The notes below the pieces were generated by a model. That model made no database searches and had not been told where the DNA came from. It was given only the letters and a program-made list of their open reading frames with translations. From NCBI GenBank assembly GCA_035575135.1, contig DATLYE010000022.1, positions 7,953-71,952 on the forward strand: DNA of 64,000 nt. The letters are read 5' to 3'. The DNA comes from JANWXD01 sp035575135. Its GTDB lineage: Bacteria > Acidobacteriota > Terriglobia > Bryobacterales > Bryobacteraceae. Shown piece after piece: positions 40,298 through 50,154 of the stretch. The number at the start of each line of letters is the position of its first letter. Position 1 is the first letter of the stretch. The translations under genes and the position numbers were made by a program.

Positions 40298-41326
40298 GTG
40301 CGCGAGAAGGGAATCGTCTCTCCGGCCCGGCGCGAGGACGAGCAGCAGTTTGAGACCACATTGCGCCCCCGCCGGCTGGACGAGTTCACAGGGCAGGCGA
40401 AGGTCAAAGAAATCCTTGCAATCGCCATCCAGGCGGCGCGGCAGCGCGGCGAGGCCCTGGACCACGTGTTGCTTTGCGGTCCGCCCGGACTGGGCAAGAC
40501 CACACTGGCCGCCATCATCTCCAACGAACTCGACGTCGGCTTTGAACAGACCTCCGGGCCGATCCTGCAAAAGAAGCTGGATCTGACCGGGATCCTGAGC
40601 AATATCCGGCCGCGGCAGGTCTTCTTCATTGACGAGATCCACCGTCTGCTGCCGGACGTCGAGGAGATGCTCTACGCGGCCCTGGAGGATTTTCGCGTGG
40701 ACATCCTCATCGGCACGGGGCCCGGGGCCCGCACTCACGCCCTGCCCCTTCCGCGATTCACCGCGGTGGGAGCCACCACGCGCCAGGGTCTGATCAGCGC
40801 CCCGCTGCGCGGGCGCTTCGGGCTCGTGTTGCGCCTCAACCATTACGATGTCGAAGAGCTCACGGAAATTGTCCGCCGCTCGGCGCGCCTTCTTCAGGTC
40901 GAAATCGAGAACGAGGGAGCCCGTGAGATCGCGCGCCGCAGCCGCGGCACGCCGCGGATCGCCAATCGTTTGTTGCGCCGGGTGCGGGACTATGCGCAGG
41001 TCCGTTCGGACGGCCGCATCACGCCCGAAGTCGCGGCGACGGCTCTCGATCTGCTGGAAGTGGATCGGTTCGGACTGGACGAAATTGACCAGAAAATCAT
41101 GCTCACGGTTCTCGACAAGTACGGGGGCGGGCCTGTAGGGTTGAACACCATTGCGGCTTCCATTGACGAAGAGCCCGACACCATCGAAGAAGTTTATGAG
41201 CCCTACCTGATCCAGCTTGGATTCCTGGATCGCACCCCGCGGGGCCGCGTGGCGACTCAACGCGCTTTCGAATATTTCGGCGTCACGCCCCGCAGCCGCG
41301 GAGGCCTTCAAAGCACGCTGTTTTGA
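40298..41326 (+). CDS. ruvB: Holliday junction branch migration DNA helicase RuvB
   Basis: The 342-residue AAA+ protein has the family opening LRPRRLDEFTGQAKVKEIL, Walker A LLCGPPGLGKTTLA, Walker B VFFIDEIHRL, the RuvB hairpin region, sensor GATTRQGLISAPLRGRFG, and a C-terminal winged helix ending TPRGRVATQRAFEYFG. RuvB hexamers pump DNA during branch migration with RuvA. ruvA and ruvC are not in the window. The start is GTG 40298, with a TAATCT box (40284-40289) 8 bases before it. folK follows 6 bases later. Confidence 0.95.
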   Translation: MREKGIVSPARREDEQQFETTLRPRRLDEFTGQAKVKEILAIAIQAARQRGEALDHVLLCGPPGLGKTTLAAIISNELDVGFEQTSGPILQKKLDLTGILSNIRPRQVFFIDEIHRLLPDVEEMLYAALEDFRVDILIGTGPGARTHALPLPRFTAVGATTRQGLISAPLRGRFGLVLRLNHYDVEELTEIVRRSARLLQVEIENEGAREIARRSRGTPRIANRLLRRVRDYAQVRSDGRITPEVAATALDLLEVDRFGLDEIDQKIMLTVLDKYGGGPVGLNTIAASIDEEPDTIEEVYEPYLIQLGFLDRTPRGRVATQRAFEYFGVTPRSRGGLQSTLF

Positions 41327-41332
41327 GGCGCG

Positions 41333-41839
41333 ATGAAGGTCGTCTACCTTTCGCTGGGCTCGAATCTGGGCGACCGCGAGGCAATGCTCCGGGAGGCCAT
41401 CCGGCGGCTGGAGTCGCCTCAACTGCACATACGGCGCGTCTCTTCCGTATACGAAACCGAACCGCAGGACTTTCGGGAGCAACCGTGGTTTCTGAACGTG
41501 GTTGTGGAAGCTGAAACCGGGTTGTTTCCGTTGCAGCTTCTTGGGCTCATCCGCAAGGTCGAACTGGGGCTCGGCCGGCGCCGCTTTGTCGCCAAGGGCC
41601 CGCGCACCATAGACATTGACATCCTGCTTTACGGCGGCTTCGTCATTGACAGGCCGGAACTTGCCATACCGCACCTGCGCATGACCGAACGGCGCTTTGT
41701 TCTCGAGCCCATGGTCGAACTGGCGCCGGAACTGCGCCACCCGGTGCTGCGGCGCACCATGCGGGAGCTGCTGGCATCCACGATGGGACAAACCGTCAGG
41801 CGGCTGGGCCCCTTACTGCCGGCGTGTCCGCCCGTCTAG
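41333..41839 (+). CDS. folK: 2-amino-4-hydroxy-6-hydroxymethyldihydropteridine diphosphokinase
   Basis: The 168-residue protein shows the HPPK signature: VYLSLGSNLGDREAMLREAI, YETEPQDFREQPWFLNVVVE, and the catalytic RTIDIDILLYG followed by IPHLRMTERRFVLEPMVELAP. It transfers pyrophosphate from ATP to 6-hydroxymethyl-dihydropterin in folate synthesis. It lies 6 bases after ruvB and is probably co-transcribed with it; other folate genes are absent here. Confidence 0.93.
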   Translation: MKVVYLSLGSNLGDREAMLREAIRRLESPQLHIRRVSSVYETEPQDFREQPWFLNVVVEAETGLFPLQLLGLIRKVELGLGRRRFVAKGPRTIDIDILLYGGFVIDRPELAIPHLRMTERRFVLEPMVELAPELRHPVLRRTMRELLASTMGQTVRRLGPLLPACPPV

Positions 41840-41938
41840 GGTCGCCTGTCCTTCGGCCGGCGTTCGGCATTGCCGGTGCCAGGCGGCGTCTTCGAGCACC
41901 GCAACGGCAGTCTGAAACCGAGCCGTTAGGATGGTCGA

Positions 41939-43228
41939 ATGCGCGACTTCGCGACTTTGCTTCGGAGCAATGCCGGTTATCGCCGCCTCTGGCTCGCGCA
42001 GATCATCAGCGAAGTCGGCGATTACTTCAACAACGTCGCGGTTTTCAGCCTCGCTCTCGAGCGCACGGGATCCGGTCTGGTGGTTAGCGGCATCATGCTG
42101 GCGCGGGCGATACCTGCAGTGGCTGCGGGCCCGCTGGCCGGGGTGTTGCTCGACCGCTACGATCGCAGGCAGATCATGGTCCTCAGCGACCTGGTCCGTG
42201 CGGCGGTTGCGGCGGCGTTCGTGCTGGCCGTGGAGGCGCCCGGTACGTGGCCGCTTTACGCGCTGAGCGCCGCCCTGATGTTCGCCTCTCCGTTTTTTAC
42301 CAGCGGGCGCAGTGCCATCCTTCCCGCCATCACGTCTCGGGAAGAGTTACATACCGCAAACTCGGTGACACAGACCACCTCATGGGCCACGATTGCGGCA
42401 GGAGCCATGCTGGGCGGACTGAGCGCCGCAAAATTCGGGTATGCCTGGGCGTTCTGGTTTAACGCCGCCTCGTTTCTGATCTCGGCACTGCTCGTTGCCC
42501 GGATTCGTTCTCCCCGGACAGATTTTCGCGCGCGCGGTTCGGCCCCGCTGCCGGTTCTGCAGCCCTGGAGTGAATATCGCCAGGGCCTTCGCTACATCGG
42601 ATCGGTACCGCTGATCCTGGGCGTGACCTTGCTGCACGTTGGGTGGGCTGCCGGAGGCGGCGCGGCCCAGATTTTGTTTGCGCTGTTCGGCGAGCAGATC
42701 TTCGGCCGGGGAGCGGCCGGCATCGGCACGATCTGGGGGTTTGCGGGGCTGGGACTGCTGGCAGGCGGCGCGCTGGGACACCTGGCCGGCAAGCGCACGG
42801 CCTATCGGCAGTACAAGCGCGTCGTGGCGGCGTCTTATCTCGTTCACGGCGCCGCTTACGTGGCCTTCAGCCTGGCGGAAACCTATGCCGCCGCGCTGGC
42901 GTGGATTGCCCTCTCGCGGGTGGGAATGGCGGTGTGCTCGGTTCTGAACTACTCCCAGCTTCTGCGCCACACCGACGACGCCTTCCGCGGCCGGGTTTTC
43001 GCCACACTGGAGGCGGCGCGCTGGGCGGCGATGATGTTCTCGATGGCCGCTGCGGGCCTTGCTTCGGAGTACTACAGTCCCCGGGCGATCGGCGTCGTGG
43101 CGGGCGCGCTCGGTTGCCTCACCGCGCTGGCTTGGGCGGGGGCGGACTGGCGCGGCAAATTGCCGGAGCCGCCCGAGCAGCGGCCAGCGGTCGAGGAAGC
43201 GGAACCCCCCTCCGGGCCCCAAGGCTGA
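41939..43228 (+). CDS. MFS transporter
   Basis: The 429-residue protein has about 12 hydrophobic segments. It opens with FATLLRSNAGYRRLWLAQII and has the loop 2-3 motif GVLLDRYDRRQIMVLSD typical of the MFS enterobactin-exporter/drug-efflux-like group. The C-terminal tail is Pro/Glu-rich. The substrate is unknown. A TAGGAT box (41927-41932) ends 6 bases before the ATG. It converges with ppdK across a long hairpin. Confidence 0.85.
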   Translation: MRDFATLLRSNAGYRRLWLAQIISEVGDYFNNVAVFSLALERTGSGLVVSGIMLARAIPAVAAGPLAGVLLDRYDRRQIMVLSDLVRAAVAAAFVLAVEAPGTWPLYALSAALMFASPFFTSGRSAILPAITSREELHTANSVTQTTSWATIAAGAMLGGLSAAKFGYAWAFWFNAASFLISALLVARIRSPRTDFRARGSAPLPVLQPWSEYRQGLRYIGSVPLILGVTLLHVGWAAGGGAAQILFALFGEQIFGRGAAGIGTIWGFAGLGLLAGGALGHLAGKRTAYRQYKRVVAASYLVHGAAYVAFSLAETYAAALAWIALSRVGMAVCSVLNYSQLLRHTDDAFRGRVFATLEAARWAAMMFSMAAAGLASEYYSPRAIGVVAGALGCLTALAWAGADWRGKLPEPPEQRPAVEEAEPPSGPQG

Positions 43229-43261
43229 GGGAAGTTTCGCGCCGCCCTTGGGGCGCGCTGT

Positions 43262-43308
43262 CGGCTCCCGGGCGGCGGAGGGGCCGCTCCGCCGCCCGGC
43301 AGGAGCCG
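43262..43308. terminator. Long inverted repeat between converging MFS and ppdK genes
   Basis: An inner perfect 11-base stem, GGGCGGCGGAG (43270-43280) and CTCCGCCGCCC (43287-43297), with a 6-base loop, is extended by an outer stem, CGGCTCC (43262-43268) and GGAGCCG (43302-43308). It fills the gap between two converging genes, so it can end transcription from both sides. No T tract follows. Confidence 0.5.
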
Positions 43309-43310
43309 GC

Positions 43311-46052
43311 CTATGCCGTCCGCATCAGTTCCGCTTTGGCTTCCGCTGCGCCTGCGGCGATCGCCGCCTGGGCCGCGGCCAGCCGCGCGATCGGCACGCG
43401 GTAGGGCGAGCACGACACGTAGTTCATGCCCACGCGGTAACAAAACTCCACCGAACTCGGCTCGCCGCCGTGCTCACCGCAGATGCCGACTTCCAGATCC
43501 GGCCGCGTCTTCCGGCCGAGGTCCACGCCCATGCGGATGAGCTTGCCTACGCCTTCCTGGTCGAGCACCGCGAACGGGTCCGCCTTGAAGATCTTCTTCT
43601 CCTCGTAGTCCTTGGAGAACTTCACGTAGTCATCGCGGGAGAGGCCCATGGTGGTCTGCGTCAAGTCGTTGGTGCCGAAGCTGAAGAACTCGGCCTCTTC
43701 GGCGATGCGGTCCGCGGTGAGCGCCGCACGCGGAATCTCGATCATCGTTCCGATCATGTATTTGAGGTCCGTAACGCCGTTCTTGGCGAGCACCTCGCGC
43801 GCTACGCGCTCCACAATCCGTTTTTGATGCGCCAGTTCCTCGACGCTGCCCACCAGCGGGATCATCACCTCCGGGATCACGTTGATCCCTTTCTTCTTCA
43901 CCTGCACGGCAGCTTCGAAAATCGCCCGCGCCTGCATCTCGGTAATTTCCGGATAGGTGATCCCGAGCCGGCAGCCGCGGTGCCCGAGCATGGGATTGAA
44001 CTCGTGCAGGGCTTCGACCCGCTTGAGCAGCTCCGGCAGGCGCTTCTTGAGCTCGCCGACCTTGATTCCGTACCGCTCAGCCATCTCGCGCTTGGCTTTG
44101 AGGTCGGCATGCGGCAGCCGCGCGATGTCCACCATGAGCTCCTCGCGCTTGGGCACGAACTCGTGGAGCGGCGGGTCGAGCGTGCGGATCACCACCGGAT
44201 AGCCGTCCATGACCTCGAACAGGCCGGCGAAATCTTTCCGCTGCAACGGCAGCAGCCGGGCGAGCGCCTTGCGCCGGGCCTTTTCATCTTCGGCCAGAAT
44301 CATGGCCTGCATGTGTTCGATTCGACCGGGGCCGAAAAACATGTGTTCGGTGCGGCACAGACCGATGCCCTCGGCTCCGAACCGCCGGGCCACTTTGGCA
44401 TCGCGCGGGATGTCGGCGTTGGCGCGCACGCCGAAGCTTCCGCGGAACTCGTCGGCCCAGCTCATGAACTTGGCCAGAACGCCTGAGGAGGGATCCGGCT
44501 CGACGGTCACCGCCTGCCCGGCAAACACTTCCCCGGTGGTGCCGTCTATCGAAATCCAGTCTCCCTCCCGGAGCACGATGTCGCTGTCGCGCACGGCGAG
44601 GCGTTTGTTGCGCTCGTCCACCACCAAGGCTTCCGCCCCAGCCACGCAAGGAGTACCCATACCGCGCGCCACCACGGCCGCATGGCTTGTCATGCCGCCG
44701 CGCGAGGTGAGGATCCCTTTGGCCACTTCCATTCCATGAATGTCGTCCGGAACGGTTTCCTTGCGGACGAGAATCACCGGACCCTTCTGGGCCGCCTCCA
44801 CGGCTTCGTCCGCCGTGAAGACGATGCGGCCGACGGCTGCGCCGGGCGAAGCCGGGAGGCCCGTGGCGATCTTCTTGAGGTTTTTCCGCGAGGCCGCGTC
44901 AATCACCGGGTGCAGGAGCTGGTCCAGCTGGTTCGGCTCTACGCGCATGAGGGCTTCCTCTTTGGTGATGAGTCCTTCTTCGACCATGTCTACGGCGATT
45001 TTCACCGCCGCCGGGCCCGTGCGCTTGCCGTTGCGCGTCTGCAGCATGTAGAGCTTGCCTTCCTGAATCGTGAATTCAAAATCCTGCACGTCCCGGTAGT
45101 GCCGTTCCAGGTTGGCGGTGATCTGGCGGAGTTGCTCGTAAACCTCCGGCATGAGAGTCCGCAGTTCTTGGATGGGTTTCGGCGTGCGGATGCCCGCCAC
45201 CACGTCCTCGCCCTGGGCGTTGATCAGGAACTCGCCGTAAAACTCTTTTTCGCCCGTAGCCGGGTTCCGGGTGAAGCCTACTCCCGTGGCCGAGGTTTCG
45301 CCCAGATTGCCGAAGACCATGGCTTGCACGTTCACCGCCGTGCCCAGGTCGTCAGGAATCTTGTTCATCTTGCGGTAATGGGCCGCCCGCGGATTCCACC
45401 AGGAGCGGAAGACCGCGTCGCGCGCCATAGTGAGCTGTTCGTGGGCGTCCTGCGGGAATGGTTTGCCCGTCTTCTTCTGGATCAGCTTTTTGTACTCGGC
45501 GATGACGGCTTTCAGATCCTCGGCCGACAGATCCGTGTCGTACTTCGCCTTGACCTTTTTCTTCCGCGCTTCGAAAATGTGCTCGAACTCGTCTTTGGGG
45601 ATTTCGAGCACCACGTTGCCGAACATCTGAATGAAGCGGCGGTAGCAGTCGTAGGCGAAACGCGGATTGCCGCTCTTGCGCGCCAGCGCCTCCACCGTCT
45701 GGTCGTTCAGGCCCAGGTTGAGGATCGTGTCCATCATGCCCGGCATCGAGAACTTGGCGCCGGAGCGGACGCTCACCAGCAGCGGGTTCTCCGTGTCGCC
45801 CAGTTTCTGGCCGGTCTGTTCTTCAAGCCGCGCCAGGGCCCGCGCAATCTCCTCCTCGATTTCCGGAGGCAGCTTGCCGTCGTTGGCGAAGTAGATGTTG
45901 CAGACTTCCGTCGAGATGGTGAACCCCGGAGGCACCGGCACGCCGGCCCGGCTCATCTCGGCCAGGCCCGCTCCTTTGCCGCCCAGGATATCCTTCATCG
46001 TGCCGTCGCCGTCGGCCGTTCCGTTGCCGAAGGCGTAAACGTATTTCTTCAT
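43311..46052 (-). CDS. ppdK: Pyruvate, phosphate dikinase
   Basis: The 913-residue enzyme interconverts pyruvate, ATP and phosphate with phosphoenolpyruvate, AMP and pyrophosphate. The N-terminal nucleotide-binding domain starts KKYVYAFGNGTADGD and has LGGKGAGLAEMSRAGVPVPP. The central phosphohistidine site is GGMTSHAAVVARGMGTPCV. The C-terminal TIM barrel includes GIGLCRTEHMFFG and the proton-donor region ICGEHGGEPSSVEF. Length and order are those of a complete enzyme. The ATG at 46052 follows AAGGAGAG. It lies 16 bases downstream of glyS and is the last gene of the recO-glyQ-glyS series. Confidence 0.96.
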   Translation of the reverse strand: MKKYVYAFGNGTADGDGTMKDILGGKGAGLAEMSRAGVPVPPGFTISTEVCNIYFANDGKLPPEIEEEIARALARLEEQTGQKLGDTENPLLVSVRSGAKFSMPGMMDTILNLGLNDQTVEALARKSGNPRFAYDCYRRFIQMFGNVVLEIPKDEFEHIFEARKKKVKAKYDTDLSAEDLKAVIAEYKKLIQKKTGKPFPQDAHEQLTMARDAVFRSWWNPRAAHYRKMNKIPDDLGTAVNVQAMVFGNLGETSATGVGFTRNPATGEKEFYGEFLINAQGEDVVAGIRTPKPIQELRTLMPEVYEQLRQITANLERHYRDVQDFEFTIQEGKLYMLQTRNGKRTGPAAVKIAVDMVEEGLITKEEALMRVEPNQLDQLLHPVIDAASRKNLKKIATGLPASPGAAVGRIVFTADEAVEAAQKGPVILVRKETVPDDIHGMEVAKGILTSRGGMTSHAAVVARGMGTPCVAGAEALVVDERNKRLAVRDSDIVLREGDWISIDGTTGEVFAGQAVTVEPDPSSGVLAKFMSWADEFRGSFGVRANADIPRDAKVARRFGAEGIGLCRTEHMFFGPGRIEHMQAMILAEDEKARRKALARLLPLQRKDFAGLFEVMDGYPVVIRTLDPPLHEFVPKREELMVDIARLPHADLKAKREMAERYGIKVGELKKRLPELLKRVEALHEFNPMLGHRGCRLGITYPEITEMQARAIFEAAVQVKKKGINVIPEVMIPLVGSVEELAHQKRIVERVAREVLAKNGVTDLKYMIGTMIEIPRAALTADRIAEEAEFFSFGTNDLTQTTMGLSRDDYVKFSKDYEEKKIFKADPFAVLDQEGVGKLIRMGVDLGRKTRPDLEVGICGEHGGEPSSVEFCYRVGMNYVSCSPYRVPIARLAAAQAAIAAGAAEAKAELMRTA

Positions 46053-46068
46053 GAGTCTCTCCTTGTGC

Positions 46069-48075
46069 TTATGAGTTCGTGGTTTCGGTGACGATCTCCG
46101 AGAAGTCAGCGATCGTCGAAAACTCTTCGAGCAGCCCGTGCAGCAGGGCCAGCCGGTTCCGCCGCACGCCCTCGTCGGGCGCGTTTACAAGCACCTTGTC
46201 AAAAAACAGGTCCACGCGCGGCCGAAGCGAAGCGATTTTCTCCAGAGCGGCGCGGTACTGCTTTTCGCGGCGGCGTGCCTCGACCTCGCTGCGCAACCCG
46301 TCGAAGGCCTGATACAGCTCTGCCTCGGGACCGGGCTCGAGCAGCTCCGGCTCGACGGCGGCGCCGCCCGTGTACTCCGCCTGCCGGAGGATGTTCCGGA
46401 TTCGTTTGAAACTGGCCGCCAGCGGCTCGAAATTCGCTGTGGGACGCACCGCCTGAATCGCTTCCAGGCGGCTCTCTACATCGGGAAGATCGTCCCAGCC
46501 TGCCGCCAGTACGGCGTTCACTTCATCGTAACGGAACCCCCGGACGTCGCGGAAGTAATAGCGCACGCGCTCCAGGAAAAACTCGCGCAACTCCGGCAGG
46601 CCGCCGGCGAGCTCTGTAATGGGGAACGAGAGTTTGCCCTCCACCAGGATCTTGACCACGCCTTGCGCCGCCCGCCGGAGCGCGAACGGGTCGCGCGAAC
46701 CGCTGGGAATCAGGCCCAGCCGGAAACAGCCGCGCAGCGTGTCGAGTTTGTCTGCAAGGGCCACCAGCCGGCCTTCCGGCGTCGAGGGGATCGCATCCTC
46801 CATGCTCTCCGGTTTGTAATGTTCATAGATCGCCCGCCAGACGGGCTCCGGCTCGCCCTGCGCCCTCGCGTAAAGCCCACCGATGACACCCTGCAGCTCT
46901 GTGAACTCTTTGACCATCTCCGTGGTCAGGTCGCACTTGGCCAGAAGCGCCGCGCGCTGCGCGTGCTCATTGCCGCCCAGTTCGCGAACCAGTTCCACCA
47001 TGCGGCGAGTCTTGTCGAGGTAGGAACCGAGCTCCGCCTGAAACGTCACGTGCCGCAAGTCTTCCACGCGGTCCGCCAGCTTCTTTTTCTGATCGGTTTC
47101 CCAGAAAAACCGCGCGTCATTGAACCGGGCGCGCAGCACGCGCTCATTGCCCGCCTTCACGAGCCCTTCCGGATCTCCGGTGGTGTTCATCACCGCAACG
47201 AAATACGGCGCCAGCCGGCCCTCGGCATCCTCGACAGAAAGGTACTTCTGGTGGTGGCGCATCACCGTGACCAGCACCTCCTGCGGAAGGCTGAGGTACT
47301 GGGGATCGAACTGCCCGAGGAGAGCCGTGGGGTACTCCGTCAGATAGACCAGGGTCTGAAGCAGGGCGGGGTCGGGCTTCACGCGCAGCCCCGTGCCTGC
47401 CAGCAGGCTTTCGATCTCTGCCCGAATCTTGTTTTCGCGCTCGGCCGAAGAAACCAGGACATAGTTTGTCCGGAGGCGTTCTTCGTAGTTGCCGACCGTG
47501 ACCCGGATTTTCTTGCGGCCCAGTTGCCGGTGACCGGCCGTGACGTTTCCCGAGGGGACGCCCGCGATTTCGAACGGCACGACCTTGCTGCCCAGCAGCG
47601 CTACGACCCATCGGATCGGACGGATAAACCGTTCGCGCTCCTGCCGCCAATACATGGTTTTCGGCCAGGAGATCTTCCAGATCAGGCCGGGCAGCTCTCT
47701 GGCCAAAATTTCCAGAGCGGGGCGGCCTTCCGTTCGCCTGCGATAGGCGAAGTATTCTCCCTTGGGGGTCTGCACAGTGACCAGATCGGAAACTGCAACG
47801 CCGAGCTTCCGTGCAAATCCTGCCGCAGCCTGGTCGCCGGCCGCCTTGGGCGGTCCGGTAATTGTTTCTTCGGCGTCCGGCTGGCGCGGCGCAAGGCCGT
47901 CGGCCCGGAGCACAAGGCGGCGGGGGGTTGCGTCCGCGTATGTGACGGAGCCGCCGAGCGAGCCGGAGCTCAGCAACTGCTCAAAGAGCGCCCGGAGCTG
48001 TTCCAGGGCGGCAGGGATCATCCAGGCCGGGATTTCTTCGGTTCCGATCTCGAGCAGAAACCGCTGGGTCCTCAT
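46069..48075 (-). CDS. glyS: Glycine--tRNA ligase beta subunit
   Basis: The 668-residue protein starts RFLLEIGTEEIPAWMIPAAL, the hallmark of bacterial GlyS, and has LPKTMYWRQERERFIRPIRW (starting IS W), MRHHQKYLSVEDAEGRLAPY, and the HD-like and anticodon regions (DALRRAAQGVVKIL type). With GlyQ it forms the alpha2beta2 glycyl-tRNA synthetase. It overlaps glyQ as ATGA. Confidence 0.95.
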   Translation of the reverse strand: MRTQRFLLEIGTEEIPAWMIPAALEQLRALFEQLLSSGSLGGSVTYADATPRRLVLRADGLAPRQPDAEETITGPPKAAGDQAAAGFARKLGVAVSDLVTVQTPKGEYFAYRRRTEGRPALEILARELPGLIWKISWPKTMYWRQERERFIRPIRWVVALLGSKVVPFEIAGVPSGNVTAGHRQLGRKKIRVTVGNYEERLRTNYVLVSSAERENKIRAEIESLLAGTGLRVKPDPALLQTLVYLTEYPTALLGQFDPQYLSLPQEVLVTVMRHHQKYLSVEDAEGRLAPYFVAVMNTTGDPEGLVKAGNERVLRARFNDARFFWETDQKKKLADRVEDLRHVTFQAELGSYLDKTRRMVELVRELGGNEHAQRAALLAKCDLTTEMVKEFTELQGVIGGLYARAQGEPEPVWRAIYEHYKPESMEDAIPSTPEGRLVALADKLDTLRGCFRLGLIPSGSRDPFALRRAAQGVVKILVEGKLSFPITELAGGLPELREFFLERVRYYFRDVRGFRYDEVNAVLAAGWDDLPDVESRLEAIQAVRPTANFEPLAASFKRIRNILRQAEYTGGAAVEPELLEPGPEAELYQAFDGLRSEVEARRREKQYRAALEKIASLRPRVDLFFDKVLVNAPDEGVRRNRLALLHGLLEEFSTIADFSEIVTETTNS

Positions 48076-48962
48076 GCCGCCTCCCGGCCTTGCTGATCCA
48101 GCCAGGCCTCGGCTACGCCCACCGCCAGGCGCCGCACGCGCCCGATGACTGACACCCGCTCCGTCACGCTGATGGCGCCGCGGGAATCCAGAAGGTTAAA
48201 CAGATGGGAGCATTTCAGCACGTGATCGTAGGCCGCAAGCACGGGGAACCTTTGCTTGTCGGGGTAGTTCGGATAGCCGTCCAGCAACCGCCGGCATTCC
48301 TTTTCGTGCAGCTCGAACAGTTGCCAGAGCGTCGGCACGTCCGCCAGCTCGAAGTTGTAAACGGAGAACTGAATTTCGTCGGCTAGGCGCACATCCCCGT
48401 AGGTCACTGCCGGCGACCAGCGAATGTCGTACACGCTTTCGGCGCCCTGCAGGAAAGCAGCGAGCCGCTCGAGGCCGTAGGTCAGTTCCGCCGGCACGAG
48501 CTCCAGGTCTACGCCGCCGCACTGCTGGAAATAGGTGAACTGAGTGATTTCCAGTCCATCGAGCATCACCTGCCACCCGATGCCCCAGGCTCCCAGCGTA
48601 GGAGACTCCCAGTTGTCCTCCTCCAGCTTCAGATCGTGCTTGCGCAGATCAATTCCGATGGCCTCCAGACTCGCCAGGTACTGATCCACAACGTCGTCGG
48701 GCGCGGGCTTGAGAATCACCTGGAGTTGCCAATGCTTGTAGAGCCGGTTGGGGTTTTCTCCGTACCGGCCGTCGGCAGGGCGGCGGCTGGGCTGGACGTA
48801 GGCGACCCGGTACGGCTTCGGTCCCAGAACGCGGAGAAAGGTCTCCGGGCACATGGTTCCGGCGCCCACTTCGAGATCGTAAGGCTCCTGAATCACGCAG
48901 CCGCGATCGGCCCAATAGCGCTTCAGCTGGAACAGAAGATCCTGAAACGAACCCATGCTCAC
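48072..48962 (-). CDS. glyQ: Glycine--tRNA ligase alpha subunit
   Basis: The 296-residue protein has the catalytic class II core: FQDLLFQLKRYWADRGCVIQ, PYDLEVGAGTMCPETFLRVL, RRPADGRYGENPNRLYKHWQ, and GLEITQFTYFQQCGGVDLE. It activates glycine and pairs with GlyS. Start codon is GTG 48962, overlapping the recO stop as GTGA; ATG 48956 two codons later is equally possible. Confidence 0.95.
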   Translation of the reverse strand: MSMGSFQDLLFQLKRYWADRGCVIQEPYDLEVGAGTMCPETFLRVLGPKPYRVAYVQPSRRPADGRYGENPNRLYKHWQLQVILKPAPDDVVDQYLASLEAIGIDLRKHDLKLEEDNWESPTLGAWGIGWQVMLDGLEITQFTYFQQCGGVDLELVPAELTYGLERLAAFLQGAESVYDIRWSPAVTYGDVRLADEIQFSVYNFELADVPTLWQLFELHEKECRRLLDGYPNYPDKQRFPVLAAYDHVLKCSHLFNLLDSRGAISVTERVSVIGRVRRLAVGVAEAWLDQQGREAA

Positions 48963-49597
48963 AATGCTTCCAGCAGCGGAACCGTGACCAGATTCCGTTC
49001 GATGTGATCCTCAATCCGCCGGATCAGGAAGCGCCGCAAGTCCGCTGCGGTCTGCTTTGTCCAGGTCCGCGGCGTCAGTTGGCCGACGGGCTTTTTCAAC
49101 ATTTCCTCGGCGATTCCTGCGGACTCCGCACTGACGCGCAGCTCCGGCAAAAAGCCCGACAACCGTACCGCCCACAGGCAGAAATACGTTATGGCCCGCC
49201 ACAATCCGGACGGCTCCGCTTGTAAATGTTCGATCACGGCCAGCAGCAGGCGGAAGAAGCGCTCGCTCGGCTCGGCCGGAGCCAGCAGCTGCTCGCTCAC
49301 CTCCGCCAAAAAATCCAGCGCCACCGCCGCCGCGTAGTCCCGCTGGAGTTCGAACGGTGAGCGGATCAGTTCGCACGCATCCAGCGTCACCAGTTCGCGG
49401 TTCTCACGCTGAAAATAGTAGGCGCGCACGTACGAAAGTCGTTCCAGCCCCGCACCAAACTTGCTCTTGGGACGGCGCGCGCCCCGCGCCAGGCCGCGCA
49501 ATTTCCCCTGGTCCCGGGTGAAGAAGCTGACGATCAGGTCTGCCTCTTGGAACGGGTACGTGCGTAAGGTCAGGGCTTCACTCACCCGGACCGGCAT
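48959..49597 (-). CDS. recO: DNA repair protein RecO
   Basis: The 212-residue protein opens with the OB-fold of RecO: SEALTLRTYPFQEADLIVSF, then TRDQGKLRGLARGARRPKSK and LSYVRAYYFQ. A helical C-terminal domain follows (YAAAVALDFLAEVSEQLLAP). It is somewhat shorter than the roughly 240-residue Escherichia coli protein and lacks an obvious zinc finger. RecO loads RecA onto SSB-coated gaps with RecR. It heads the operon with glyQ and glyS. Confidence 0.88.
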   Translation of the reverse strand: MPVRVSEALTLRTYPFQEADLIVSFFTRDQGKLRGLARGARRPKSKFGAGLERLSYVRAYYFQRENRELVTLDACELIRSPFELQRDYAAAVALDFLAEVSEQLLAPAEPSERFFRLLLAVIEHLQAEPSGLWRAITYFCLWAVRLSGFLPELRVSAESAGIAEEMLKKPVGQLTPRTWTKQTAADLRRFLIRRIEDHIERNLVTVPLLEAL

Positions 49598-49680
49598 TGC
49601 GGCCTGTTGCGGAACCTTTCAGCGTACCACACGGGAGCTGCCGGGCCTGAGGCGCGCGCACCCCGGGCAGGGAATCCCGA

Positions 49681-50154
49681 CTAAAGCAGCTTCTGGATCG
49701 CCTTTTCCACGGCGCCCAGATCCGCCTCTCCGACGAAGGACCGCACCAGGCGCCCGGTGCGGTCATAAAGGAACAGTGCCGGAAGCGCGCCGCTCCATTT
49801 GGGATCCACCGACAGGATGAACTTTTCGTCGTCTGCGACCCGTTTCAGGTAACCGGGGAAGGAGACACCGGCTTTGCGAAGGAAATTCAGAGCCTTCGCT
49901 TCGTCTTCCGGCTCGTCACAGGAGATGGGGATGAGGCGAAGTCCGCGCGAGCGGTACTTCGCCTCGATCCGGACCAGTTGGGGAAGTTCCTCCAGGCACG
50001 GTGCGCACCACGTGGCCCAGAAATCTACGAGGACCACCTGGCCTTTGTGGGAGGCCAGCATCCTCCGGTAGACGTTCTCGTCCAGAGGCGCCAGGCGCGG
50101 CTGCCCGGCAGTGAGCGCCGCGCACAGCAACCCTGCCGGAACCAGCCGCTTCAC
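49681..50154 (-). CDS. TlpA-type thioredoxin-like periplasmic protein
   Basis: The 157-residue protein has a signal-like start (LVPAGLLCAALTAG) and a TlpA/ResA fold with active site VLVDFWATWCAPCLEELPQL (CAPC), and cis-proline loop region GALPALFLYDRTGRLV. It probably reduces disulfides or supports protein maturation in the periplasm. It starts with GTG 50154, overlapping the redoxin stop as GTGA, so the two are co-translated. Confidence 0.85.
   Translation of the reverse strand: MKRLVPAGLLCAALTAGQPRLAPLDENVYRRMLASHKGQVVLVDFWATWCAPCLEELPQLVRIEAKYRSRGLRLIPISCDEPEDEAKALNFLRKAGVSFPGYLKRVADDEKFILSVDPKWSGALPALFLYDRTGRLVRSFVGEADLGAVEKAIQKLL

Noticed and set aside
46138..48096. Long plus-strand frame opposite glyS
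   Set aside because: Antisense shadow of a highly conserved glycyl-tRNA synthetase gene.
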